Below are positions 23,929 through 31,808 of a stretch of 35,464 nucleotides of DNA, piece by piece; the first letter of the stretch is position 1; each line of letters begins with the position of its first letter. Origin of the DNA: Ruminococcus sp. (GTDB lineage: Bacteria > Bacillota > Clostridia > Oscillospirales > Ruminococcaceae); NCBI GenBank assembly GCA_017529875.1, contig JAFXNC010000040.1:1-35464 (forward strand), in the 5' to 3' direction. Position numbers and translations under genes: made by a program. Under the pieces are notes generated by a model. It searched no databases. It was not told the DNA's origin and saw only the letters and a list, made by a program, of their open reading frames with translations.

Positions 23929-24463
23929 TCAGCGTCCGCGCTTTTTGTTCAGCGATCTTATGATATACCTTCCGCACAGCTCGGCACTCCGGCCGATATT
24001 GTACAGATGTGCCGCTCTGACCTTTTCGATCTGTGCAGCGTACTTTTCTCTTTCTGCCAGCATCCCCGAGATGACCCCGTTGATACTGTCAAGGTCTTCG
24101 GTCCCGATGATCCTGCCTACCTCAGTTCTCATGGTCTTGTTGATAGGTTCGATGCCTAACCTTTCATACTCGGGGTTCATGACCTTCATCGGAGTATCGA
24201 TAAACAGCACCGGCCTTTTGGTGGTGAAGGAATACTCCCAGGCTATATCCGACCAGTCTGTTCCAGAAGATGCCGATGCCCGTACCGCAGGCGATAACGA
24301 TACCCGAGACTATCTGTACCACATAACTGGTGGTAGCGGGGTCAACATAAGCGTAAGCCCTGTCTCCGAGCAGGAACAGCGCCCCGGCCACGGCAAGTTT
24401 GTGACAGCCCCGGCCACGGCAAGTCAAACCGTGAGAGGTAAAATGCGGAAATAGAAATCCCAA
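23929..24463 (-). pseudogene. Remnant of a CDP-glycerol glycerophosphotransferase-like gene
   Basis: Two fragments on the minus strand in different frames. The 5' piece (to about 24265) reads a signal peptide, then YVDPATTSYVVQIVSGIVIA and GIFWN, a short membrane start. The 3' piece (from about 24262 down to the TGA at 23929) reads DWSDIAWEYSFTTKRPVLF and IDTPMKVMNPEYERLGI, the typical C-terminal end of CDP-glycerol glycerophosphotransferase-like proteins (teichoic-acid type), and continues to RYIIRSLNKKR. The central catalytic part, normally several hundred residues, is missing. The 5' end is also disturbed: an 18-base sequence is duplicated with a 26-base offset (24381-24398, 24407-24424), shifting the frame and removing any clear start. 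The MITE-like copy 2 abuts the 5' end. Confidence 0.75.
24381..24424. repeat. Short tandem duplication in the pseudogene signal peptide
   Basis: An 18-base unit (GCCCCGGCCACGGCAAGT) occurs at 24381-24398 and 24407-24424, offset by 26 bases, which is not a multiple of three and therefore shifts the frame of the remnant gene. Confidence 0.85.
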
Positions 24464-24617
24464 TTTGGTTGTGTATTGCTGACAGATATCCGGCGGAAAA
24501 TGTTCTTCCCCGCGTCAGCGGGGGAGATGCATTTTCCGCACCTCCCGAGCCTTGGAACAAGGCTCGTTCACACGACAGGCGGCGAGGGCATAAGAGCAAT
24601 ACACATCAAAAAAGGGA
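24458..24617 (+). mobile_element. MITE-like element, copy 2 (160 bp)
   Basis: Same ends and orientation as 10601-10724 (TCCC to GGGA, inner inverted repeat TGTGTATTGCT with its complement). It has about 36 additional internal bases that complete a second hairpin, CGGAAAATG pairing with CATTTTCCG around a small GC-rich stem. Copy 1 appears to be the deletion derivative. It adjoins the remnant gene on the left and the exonuclease promoter on the right. It has no coding capacity. Confidence 0.75.
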
Positions 24618-24628
24618 TAATAAAACTA

Positions 24629-24657
24629 TTGCTTTTTTTTAAAAGATGTGGTATAGT
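24629..24657 (+). promoter_or_regulatory. Extended -10 promoter for the exonuclease unit
   Basis: TTGCTT (24629-24634), 17 bases, TGG-TATAGT (24652-24657) with the extended TG. A second TATAAT overlaps at 24658-24663. Transcription would begin near 24664, just ahead of the ribosome site at 24691-24699. Confidence 0.6.
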
Positions 24658-24700
24658 TATAATGAGAGAATATGATTTGACCTTTTACGAAGGGAGGGGA

Positions 24701-25662
24701 ATGATATCTCAGCTGAAAACCTTTGTTTCGCAGATTTCGAGTTCACCTGCGGGTTCTACATAGATAAGGCGCAGTGCGAGCTGCTCAGTGTGGGGCTCGT
24801 GGTCTGCGACGGTCAGTACAATATACTGGAGACCTTCTACCGCACAGTCAAGCCCAACATCCACAGCAAGCTCACCAAGCAGTGCAGAAAGCTCACCAAG
24901 CTCACTCAGGAGGAAATAGATTTCTCCCCCGACGCCGATGCGGTCATGGGAGAGGTCATGGGACTGCTGGGCGAGTACGGCATAAATCAGGTGGGGGTCT
25001 GGGGGAACTTCGACCGCCCCGGCCTGCTCTCCGAGATAAGGCAGCACGGCCGCGCCCGCAGGAGCTATAACAACATCAGCCGCGTACTTACGCTGGTTCG
25101 GGATATACAGAACGAGACTATCAAAAAAATGCAGCTGCCCCAGGCCATCAACATCAAGGATCTGGCCTCGGCCTTCGATTACGTCCCGGCTACGGGCGCC
25201 TTCCATAACGCCCTCACCGACGCGCTGGCCCTCTATACCGTACATAAGGCGGTCTGGACTACCGACATATACAGCTGCGAGAAGTTCATAGCACTGAAAA
25301 AAGCCCGGCTCGACAAGATCGAGGCGGACAAGCGTGCCGCCGAGGAACGCCGCCGCGAGCTCACCATGATGATACCCTTTACCGAGCGGGAGGAGCAGTT
25401 CTTCGCACGGCTTGAAAACGAGCCGGATAAGAACGATTATCTCAGGCTGCGTTTCAGGATAATGAACATCTTCCAGCGTATGCCCGGGGAGGACAGATTC
25501 TGCTTTGTGGTGCTCCACGCGCCCCGCAGGATCAAGCTCTCGCCTGCGGCAAGATACTCGCCCGAAAAATACCCGGGCGGCGATATGAAAGAATTTACAA
25601 GAGATGATTTTGACGGCATACTGATCTCCGAGATTGGAAGACGGCTGCCGGTCAGAAATTGA
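24701..25662 (+). CDS. DEDDh 3'-5' exonuclease family protein, frameshifted at the 5' end
   Basis: DnaQ-like exonuclease with all catalytic motifs: DFEFT (codons at 24733-24747), VWGNFDRPGLL and HNALTDALAL (His and Asp of ExoIII). A basic helical C-terminal region (about 190-320) follows, of unknown role. The reading frame is continuous only from a stop at 24673-24675 and has no ATG, GTG or TTG before a GTG at 24790, which would delete motif I. An ATG at 24701 with AGGGAGGGG directly upstream is in another frame and stops after 20 codons. One extra A in the A-run 24716-24719 would join them into MISQLKNLCFADFEFT. So I give the gene from 24701, with a probable 1-base deletion. Coordinates of the open part alone: 24706-25662. 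Confidence 0.75.
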
Positions 25663-25679
25663 AAAGGAGGTCATATACG

Positions 25680-26720
25680 ATGCCATTACCGTTTCTGGTG
25701 GGAGCTTTCGCTTCATTGAAGAACGGCTCTAAGGGCAAGAGCTCTGTAAAGGAGGCCGTGAAAAGGCATAACGGCAACCTTGAAAAGCTGAGGATCAAGG
25801 AGGAGGACTGCTCCTGCGCCATGTCTGCGCTGGAGGGCGAGGAACTGGCTGCACTGGGCAAGCTTGGAGAGCTGTGTCAGGTGGTGGAGGGTATAGTCAA
25901 CAGACCCGACTTCAACCAGATCAATGTCTCCGCCGTGAAGCTCGTCCCCTTTGACGCCAAGGCCTTTGCCGAGGCCGCTGCCGATCCCATGTGGTTTCTG
26001 CGTATGCACACCGCCGCCGAGGCGTGGCTGCTGCCTACCGATACCGCTATCTCCGTTTCCGAGGACGCCAAGGACGTCTGGGCGGATATGGAAAAGGCCG
26101 AGAAGATACTCAACGGCAAGTTCAACTACTACGATTCCCTGCAAATGCTGGCCGAGAATTACACCTGGTCGCTGTCCATGGTGAGGGGCATCTTCGAGAA
26201 GCACCTGACCGCCATCGCACAGCTCAAGGAGAAAAACGGCAAGACCGACTGGAATACTTTCGGCGACACTCAGCGCCTGGCTTATCAGAGCGCTGTCATG
26301 CTGGCTGAGGTCATCTTCGAGATGTGCTCGCAGCCCATAGTCAACGGCGAGGGCGACGGCCTCGACAACATCAACACAGAGCAGGTCAATGCGCTCATCG
26401 ACAAGGCCTGTCAGTTCTGCCAGAGCAGAGGCTTCGACTACGACCCCAAGACCTATGACGTAGTGCTCCGCGGCAGCGCCAAGGACTATTTCTCCTACCG
26501 CTACCGTTTAGAGGACAAGCTATGTCTGCTGCTGCCCCTGAACCGCGAGCAGGTGAGCCCCATACTCGAAAAGCTCCGCATGGACGCCAATGTCAAGATA
26601 CGCATGAACGTCACCCATATGCACTCAGCCCACATAATAGACCGCCTCCGGGACGTGGATATCAAGTCCCAGCGAGTGCTCTCCCCCGACAAGAGCGTAT
26701 ACTATATTGATCTGATCTGA
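25680..26720 (+). CDS. Unrecognised helical protein with hydrophobic N-terminus
   Basis: About 346 residues. It opens with MPLPFLVGAFASLKNG, a short small-residue hydrophobic stretch that may associate with the membrane. A charged helical region follows, then a body rich in helices (VVEGIVNRPDFNQINVSAVKL, MLAENYTWSLSMVRGIFEKHL). From memory the order of hydrophobic start, helix, a '..NRP.F..I....' segment and a late helical pair resembles poorly characterised bacterial proteins often encoded near TerB-like or GTPase genes. I cannot name a family or function. The ATG at 25680 has AAGGAGGT; the longer frame from 25659 does not. It follows the exonuclease by 17 bases and precedes the TerB-like gene by 20, so an operon is likely. 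Confidence 0.75.
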   Translation: MPLPFLVGAFASLKNGSKGKSSVKEAVKRHNGNLEKLRIKEEDCSCAMSALEGEELAALGKLGELCQVVEGIVNRPDFNQINVSAVKLVPFDAKAFAEAAADPMWFLRMHTAAEAWLLPTDTAISVSEDAKDVWADMEKAEKILNGKFNYYDSLQMLAENYTWSLSMVRGIFEKHLTAIAQLKEKNGKTDWNTFGDTQRLAYQSAVMLAEVIFEMCSQPIVNGEGDGLDNINTEQVNALIDKACQFCQSRGFDYDPKTYDVVLRGSAKDYFSYRYRLEDKLCLLLPLNREQVSPILEKLRMDANVKIRMNVTHMHSAHIIDRLRDVDIKSQRVLSPDKSVYYIDLI

Positions 26721-26740
26721 AAAGAAAGGAAGTAAGCCAT

Positions 26741-27142
26741 ATGTTTCTCAACAGACTTTCCAATGAACAGAAGGAACTGTTTTTAGACCTCTGCATCCAC
26801 GCATCCAAGGCCAACAACAACTTCTCCGCCGAGGAAAAGCTGACTGTGGAGCAGTACTGCGAGGAAATGCACATCGACGTGCGTTTCGATGAAAGAGAGG
26901 GCTTTGCCGAGGCCACCGACAGGCTCATCGCCTCCAGCTCGGATCAGGAGCTGAAAATAATCCTCCTGGAGACCGCTGCCCTGCTGCTTTCCGACAGCAC
27001 CTACGACCCCGACGAGCAGAGATTCTTCGACTCCCTCACCGCCAGGCTCGGCCTTGCCCCGGAGCAGACCGAGGAGGTACTGACGCTGCTCAGCGAGCTG
27101 ACCGGAGTATACTCAAAGATCAACGACTTCATCTTCGGATAA
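26741..27142 (+). CDS. TerB-like domain protein
   Basis: 133 residues, acidic and all-helical. It opens FLNRLSNEQKELFLDLCIHASKANNNFSAEEKLTVEQYCEEM, and the second half repeats the pattern (KIILLETAALLLSDSTYDPDEQRFFDSLTARLGL). These paired acidic helices are the TerB (tellurite resistance B) fold, which binds metals in some members and occurs in stress and membrane-linked systems. No other ter genes are present. AAAGGAAG precedes the ATG. It stands between the unrecognised protein (20-base gap) and the antiporter (33-base gap). Confidence 0.75.
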   Translation: MFLNRLSNEQKELFLDLCIHASKANNNFSAEEKLTVEQYCEEMHIDVRFDEREGFAEATDRLIASSSDQELKIILLETAALLLSDSTYDPDEQRFFDSLTARLGLAPEQTEEVLTLLSELTGVYSKINDFIFG

Positions 27143-27175
27143 GCCCCGCATTTCAAAAGATCGGAGATAATTTGT

Positions 27176-28108
27176 ATGCAATATTTATTACTGATAGGCG
27201 GGTTCATCCTGCTGATCAAGGGTGCCGATTTCTTTGTTGACGGCAGCTCGGGACTTGCAAAGCGCCTGCGTGTGCCCACCATGATAATCGGCCTGACCGT
27301 AGTTGCCATGGGCACCAGCCTCCCCGAGACCTCGGTGAGCGTCAGCGCCTCCATACAGGGCAAGAACGACCTTGCCATAAGCAACGCTGTGGGCTCCAAC
27401 ATCTTCAACCTTATGATAGTCTGCGGCGTGACGGCGATACTGGTGCCGCTGCTGATAAAGAAAAAGACCCTCAAGCGGGAGCTGCCCTTCTCCATACTCT
27501 GTGCGGCTCTGCTGCTGGTGTTCGGGCTTATCGGCAGCACACTGGGCAGGCTGGAGGGCATACTGCTTTTGCTGTGCTTCTGCGGCTTCCTTGCGTATAC
27601 AGTCATTGAAGCCCGCCGTGCCCGCAACGCCGACGACGAGGAGCCTGTTGACGGCAAGATCATGCCGCTTTGGATGTGTCTGGTATTCATCGTATGCGGA
27701 GGCGCTGCAATAGCCTTCGGCGGCAAGCTGGTAGTAGATTCGGCCTCGGAGATCGCACGCTCCTTCGGCATATCGGACAACGTCATCGGCCTGACCATAG
27801 TAGCGCTGGGCACCAGCCTGCCGGAGCTGTTCACCTCGATAGTGGCAGCCAAGCACGGCGAGACCGACATAGCGCTGGGCAACATCATCGGCTCCAACAT
27901 TTTCAACATACTGTTCGTGCTGGGCATAGCCGCGACCATCTCGCCCATAAGCTTTGTGACGGCGAACACCATAGACCTGATAGCTTTGATAGCCATGAGC
28001 GTCATCACCATGATCTTCTGCTGGACGAAGCTGACCCTTGACCGCTGGGAGGGCGCCGCGATGGCAGCCGCTTATGCGGGGTATGTGGTGTACATTACAT
28101 TAAGATAA
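27176..28108 (+). CDS. Ca2+/Na+ antiporter of the CaCA family (YrbG-like)
   Basis: 310 residues with about ten membrane segments in two inverted halves. Each half carries the alpha-repeat: GTSLPETSVSVSAS...NDLAISNAVGSNIFN (about 46-80) and GTSLPELFTSIVAA...TDIALGNIIGSNIFN (about 213-248). The Glu residues in the two GTSLPE motifs are the ion-site residues in this family. It exchanges Ca2+ for Na+ or H+ across the cytoplasmic membrane; the ion pair is inferred. CGGAGA lies upstream of the ATG. It is last of the plus-strand exonuclease run and is closed by the terminator at 28118. Confidence 0.93.
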   Translation: MQYLLLIGGFILLIKGADFFVDGSSGLAKRLRVPTMIIGLTVVAMGTSLPETSVSVSASIQGKNDLAISNAVGSNIFNLMIVCGVTAILVPLLIKKKTLKRELPFSILCAALLLVFGLIGSTLGRLEGILLLLCFCGFLAYTVIEARRARNADDEEPVDGKIMPLWMCLVFIVCGGAAIAFGGKLVVDSASEIARSFGISDNVIGLTIVALGTSLPELFTSIVAAKHGETDIALGNIIGSNIFNILFVLGIAATISPISFVTANTIDLIALIAMSVITMIFCWTKLTLDRWEGAAMAAAYAGYVVYITLR

Positions 28109-28117
28109 GCAAGCATA

Positions 28118-28155
28118 AAAAAACGATCGCGGAGCACATTCCGCGATCGTTTTTT
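28118..28155. terminator. Bidirectional terminator between antiporter and sirtuin genes
   Basis: Perfect 16-base arms AAAAAACGATCGCGGA/TCCGCGATCGTTTTTT (28118-28133, 28140-28155) around a six-base loop. It serves the plus-strand antiporter and the minus-strand sirtuin. Confidence 0.93.
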
Positions 28156-28185
28156 GCTTGCGCGTAATTATCCGTTATCAATTGC

Positions 28186-28896
28186 TCAGACCGTTATCGC
28201 TCCAAGCACCTTCCCCACACTGTCGTGTATCACCAGATCGCAGTCCTTGTCCATCGGCGTCGGGTCGCGGTTGATGAGTACAAGATCGTTCCCCCGGAAA
28301 TACCTCACAAACCCCGCCGCCGGATATACCGTCAGGGAGGTGCCCGCGATTATCAGAGTGTCACATGAAGCAATAGCCGCTATCGACTTGTCTATGCACT
28401 CCGAGTCCAGAGACTCCTCGTAAAGTACCACGTCCGGCTTGATGAGCCCCCCGCATTCGCACTTGGGTACGCCCACGCAGCTCTTGATGTACTCCGCCGT
28501 GTAGCTCTTGCCGCACTTCATGCAGTAGTTGCGGTGTACAGAGCCGTGGAGCTCATACACCTTCCTGCTCCCCGCCGCCTGATGCAGTCCGTCGATGTTC
28601 TGGGTGATGACGCAGTCCAGCTTGCCCTTTTGCTCCATTTCCGCCAGCTTCAGATGCGCCGGGTTGGGCTTGGCGTCCAGAGCCAGCATCTTGTCGCAGT
28701 AGAAGCGGTAGAACTCCGCAGTCTTGTTCATGAAGAACGAGTGGGAGATGATCTGCTCCGGCGGGTAGTCGTACTTCTGATTGTAAAGCCCGTCCTGGGA
28801 GCGGAAATCCGGTATGCCGCTCTCGGTGGACACTCCCGCTCCTCCGAAGAACACTATCTTGTCCGACGAGTCGATGATCTGCTGTAAGGTTTTCAT
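28186..28896 (-). CDS. Sirtuin, NAD-dependent protein deacylase
   Basis: Sir2 family, about 236 residues, the usual bacterial size. The NAD-binding GGAGVSTESGIPDFRS, TQNIDGLHQAAG with catalytic His in ELHGSVH, and the zinc set C..C (CMKCGKS) and C.C (PKCECGG) are all present. LIKPDVVLYEESL is the substrate-pocket region and GTSLTVYPAAG the adenine pocket. It removes acetyl or other acyl groups from lysines in the cytoplasm. The frame is open to 28932, but AAAGGAG precedes the ATG at 28894-28896. It is last of the minus-strand run, 28 bases after the CDF gene. Confidence 0.94.
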   Translation of the reverse strand: MKTLQQIIDSSDKIVFFGGAGVSTESGIPDFRSQDGLYNQKYDYPPEQIISHSFFMNKTAEFYRFYCDKMLALDAKPNPAHLKLAEMEQKGKLDCVITQNIDGLHQAAGSRKVYELHGSVHRNYCMKCGKSYTAEYIKSCVGVPKCECGGLIKPDVVLYEESLDSECIDKSIAAIASCDTLIIAGTSLTVYPAAGFVRYFRGNDLVLINRDPTPMDKDCDLVIHDSVGKVLGAITV

Positions 28897-28924
28897 TATC
28901 AACACTCCTTTGTATGTAGGTAGT

Positions 28925-30052
28925 TTACGCATCTATATCCGGGACGATCAGCGCCGTGTAGTCCGGGCAGAGGGCTTTGACATCCTCCGTCAGGATACGC
29001 ACCGCCTCAGCGCTTTCGATATCAAAGCTTATCACCACATCGAATCGCATGGTCTTGTTCTCTTTGTCGGCATAGAAACCGTGCATTTGCAGCGCCCAGT
29101 CGTAGTCTTTGAGCTTTTCCTTGATCTTCTCCCGCATGGAGGCGGTCTCGGGGTCGGTGGTGTTGTGGGAGTATACCCCCACGCCGGTGAGGATGATGCC
29201 GGTCTCGGTGTAGACCTTTATCTGTATCCGTCGGGTGAGCTTGTCCACCTGCTCCACCGTCATTGTGTCGGGCAGCTCGATATGTACGCTGCCGTAATTC
29301 CTGTCGGGGCCGTAGTTGAACAGTATCAGGTCATAGGCCCCCTGCACCTCCGGGAACTCGCAGATGAGCCCCTTGATGCGGTCGGATTCCTCCTTGTCGG
29401 TGCGCTTGCCCAGTATATCGTCGGTGGTCTCGATCATCATGCCGATGCCGGCCTTGATGATGAACAGCGAGATCACCGCGCCCACATAGGCCTCTAAGGA
29501 CAGATCCCAGATCAGGTATATCACCGCCGAGGCCAGCACCGATGCGGATAGCACCGCGTCAAACAAGGCGTCCGAGCCCGAGGCCACCAGTGCTCCCGAG
29601 CTGTATTTTTCTCCCTGCTTTTTCACATACTGCCCCAGTATCAGCTTTACCACGATAGCCGAGGAAATGATCACCAGCATCACAGCGCCGTAATCCGCTT
29701 TCTCCGGGTGGACGATCTTCTTGACCGACTCCACCGCCGAGGTGATGCCCGCATATAGCACGATAGCCGCCACCACCATTGAGCTGAGGTATTCGATCCT
29801 GCCATAGCCCAGGGGGTGTTTTTTGTTGGGAGGCTTGGCGCCCAGCTTCGCCCCGATGATAGTAACTACGGAGGAAAGGGCGTCGGAGAGGTTGTTCACC
29901 GCGTCCAGGGTGACGGCGATAGACCCGGAGATGAGCCCCACTGCCGCCTTGAAGCCCGCCAGCAGAGCATTGGCGCCTATGCCTATCATGCTCGTCCTGA
30001 CTATCCCTTTTTCCCGCGAGACCTTGGCCTCGGCCATTTTGCTGTCTGACAT
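28925..30052 (-). CDS. Cation diffusion facilitator family transporter
   Basis: 375 residues. Six membrane segments span about 20-215, with the metal-site pairs LDAVNNLSDALSS (Asp, Asp) and GSDALFDA. HPLGYGRIEYLSS is the family's cytoplasmic loop. The C-terminal cytoplasmic half (about 215-375) includes the ferredoxin-like domain and an extra segment ending AMREKIKEKLKDY and later VVISFDIESAEAVRIL. CDF proteins export divalent metals (Zn, Fe, Mn, Co) by proton antiport; this one cannot be assigned to a metal. AAGGAGGG precedes the ATG. It lies in the minus-strand run, 21 bases after the DUF434 gene. Confidence 0.92.
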   Translation of the reverse strand: MSDSKMAEAKVSREKGIVRTSMIGIGANALLAGFKAAVGLISGSIAVTLDAVNNLSDALSSVVTIIGAKLGAKPPNKKHPLGYGRIEYLSSMVVAAIVLYAGITSAVESVKKIVHPEKADYGAVMLVIISSAIVVKLILGQYVKKQGEKYSSGALVASGSDALFDAVLSASVLASAVIYLIWDLSLEAYVGAVISLFIIKAGIGMMIETTDDILGKRTDKEESDRIKGLICEFPEVQGAYDLILFNYGPDRNYGSVHIELPDTMTVEQVDKLTRRIQIKVYTETGIILTGVGVYSHNTTDPETASMREKIKEKLKDYDWALQMHGFYADKENKTMRFDVVISFDIESAEAVRILTEDVKALCPDYTALIVPDIDA

Positions 30053-30073
30053 AGACCTTCCCTCCTTAAAGGA

Positions 30074-30790
30074 TCATTTGAGCTGCCCCGTGATGTCGAT
30101 GTAGGGGTAGTCCCCTATCTCTGTGCCTATCACATACCTGGCGAGGCTGAACCACTCCCCGCACTCGTCGAGGATTATGGCGTCCCCGGAGGCCGCAAGG
30201 GGCTTGGATTTGAGCACCGTGTCCACCTGGCCGTCCAGGATGACTTGAAGCTCATAGCCTGTGTCCCCGGCAAGGGTGCGTATCCTCTCACGGAGCCGCC
30301 CGGAGTTGGAGACCTGCTTATCGAGATATATCACCGCGCCGCTGACTCCCAGCCTGCCCAGGGCGGAGAGCAGAGCCTTGATCGCCAAGTCGGTCTCTGG
30401 TATGAGCCGGTAGGAGCCGTGGAGCCCCGCCAGATCACGCACAGTGCCGTCCATGCAGTAAAAGAGCATGGAGCGCAGGAAGGCTATTTCAAGGCTGATG
30501 ATGACGTTGAAGCCGTCGATATATACAGTCCTGCCGGAGATGCCGGTGACCTCCCGGCTGCGGCGGGAGAGTATCTTATCCTCCGGGGAGACCACCTTTG
30601 CGAGGGCGAGGCGCTGCCGCTCTGTGAACTGGTAATGGTCGCCGATGAATCTGACTGCGCTCAAAACCGGATAACCCCGCCCCGTAAGGTAGCAGAGCTC
30701 TGAGGCGGCTTTGCGCAGCGTGGGGAGAGCCTCTTCGCCGAAGTCCTGTGTATCGGAGGGGACAAAGCCCCTGCGTGGCTGCTGGGTCAT
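30074..30790 (-). CDS. DUF434/DUF5616-like protein
   Basis: 238 residues. The N-terminal part (about 20-75: LRKAASELCYLTGRGYPVLSAVRFIGDHYQFTERQRLAL) matches DUF434. The remainder (about 85-238), beginning VYIDGFNVIISLE, looks like the domain usually joined to it. The segment YIDGFNV followed by later acidic residues (YLDKQVSNSG, ILDGQVD, IILDE) recalls a PIN/NYN-type nuclease fold. That is an observation, not an assignment; function is unknown. The ribosome site AAGGAG lies inside the last codons of the upstream DUF1648-like gene, with a 7-base gap, which suggests translational coupling. Confidence 0.8.
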   Translation of the reverse strand: MTQQPRRGFVPSDTQDFGEEALPTLRKAASELCYLTGRGYPVLSAVRFIGDHYQFTERQRLALAKVVSPEDKILSRRSREVTGISGRTVYIDGFNVIISLEIAFLRSMLFYCMDGTVRDLAGLHGSYRLIPETDLAIKALLSALGRLGVSGAVIYLDKQVSNSGRLRERIRTLAGDTGYELQVILDGQVDTVLKSKPLAASGDAIILDECGEWFSLARYVIGTEIGDYPYIDITGQLK

Positions 30791-30797
30791 TTACATA

Positions 30798-31796
30798 TCA
30801 CTCCTTGTCCCGCCTGCCGCGATAGTAAAGGACTGCCGCCCCTGCGCAAAGCACCAAAAACAGCCCCACCGAGACCACACCTATCTCCCGCTCGTGAATA
30901 AGCACCAGCTCCCACCAGCAGCCGAAGCCTGCGAAGATCAGTTTCAGCCTGTCCGCAAGCAGCATGGCGGGGACGGTGCCTTTTTTCTTAGCGCGTATGC
31001 CCATGACCTCAAACAGCGCCATAAAAGGCACCGCCGCTATCAGCGGCAGGAACACCAGCCATTTGGCATAGTAGCCGTCCAGGTTGGCAAAGTAAGCGAG
31101 GCCGTGGTATTCGTCGGCAACATCGCCGGAGGGAAGGCGTTCAAGGACGAAGGCCGTCATAAACAGCATGATCCCCGCCGCGAGCCAGCTCACCGCACGG
31201 CTCAGACCGTGGAACAGCGCAGGGTCGGTCCTGCTGCTGCGGCCGGTGAGTATAAATCGAAGGCGCTGCTTTTTCCTTTCTCCGGGGGAGAGGTCTTCCT
31301 CTGTTTCAGGTCTTAGCCTGTGCCTTGCGTTCACGACGCACTGGAAGATGCCCCCCGCGATAGCTGCCCCGAAAGCCGCGTAAAGCAGCATTGACATAAG
31401 CTTCATGCTGAGAGGCTCCTGCACGGAAACGCTGTACGACCACACCGCAAAGCAGCCGCAGACCAGCAGCGCAACGATATCAAGAACAATAACTATGGAG
31501 CTGAGGATGATGTTCTTGCCCCGGTCATCCACTTTGAGGCCGAGCTTCAGCTTCTCTTTGCCCACCAGCCAGGTCACAACGATATTGATGACAATAGTGA
31601 TGAGCATTATCAGATGAGGGTAAAAGCCGTAGACTTTGGAGGCGTAGACGTCAAAGCTGCCGTCGGGGGCGAAGTGTATCCCCGGCTGCTCCGGCAGGGA
31701 GCCCCACCTGGTCAGGTAGAAGACCATGCTGCCCGCAAGACAGAGCAGGCACAGCGCCTGCAATATCCGGTGGACTGTCCTGACAGGCTTGTTCAC
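30798..31796 (-). CDS. DUF1648/SdpI-like membrane protein
   Basis: 332 residues with about seven membrane segments. The N-terminus, YLTRWGSLPEQPGIHFAPDGSFDVYASK, is the DUF1648 signature (a short outside loop with P..HF...G..D.Y..K) between the first two helices. A cytoplasmic loop (about 165-200) is very basic (PGERKKQRLRF). DUF1648 occurs in SdpI-like immunity proteins and in many uncharacterised Firmicutes membrane proteins. Immunity is not shown here. The start is GTG at 31794-31796 with AAGGAG 8 bases upstream, which overlaps the stop of the dockerin gene (12-base gap). Confidence 0.75.
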   Translation of the reverse strand: MNKPVRTVHRILQALCLLCLAGSMVFYLTRWGSLPEQPGIHFAPDGSFDVYASKVYGFYPHLIMLITIVINIVVTWLVGKEKLKLGLKVDDRGKNIILSSIVIVLDIVALLVCGCFAVWSYSVSVQEPLSMKLMSMLLYAAFGAAIAGGIFQCVVNARHRLRPETEEDLSPGERKKQRLRFILTGRSSRTDPALFHGLSRAVSWLAAGIMLFMTAFVLERLPSGDVADEYHGLAYFANLDGYYAKWLVFLPLIAAVPFMALFEVMGIRAKKKGTVPAMLLADRLKLIFAGFGCWWELVLIHEREIGVVSVGLFLVLCAGAAVLYYRGRRDKE

Positions 31797-31808
31797 CTCA
31801 TCATCTCC

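Noticed and set aside
24790-25662. Exonuclease starting at GTG 24790
   Set aside because: It would lack the catalytic DFEFT motif, has no ribosome site, and the promoter and AGGGAGGGG lie 90 or more bases upstream next to ATG 24701.
30798-31796. SdpI-type toxin immunity system
   Set aside because: Only the DUF1648 signature is present; no SdpC-like toxin or regulator gene is nearby.
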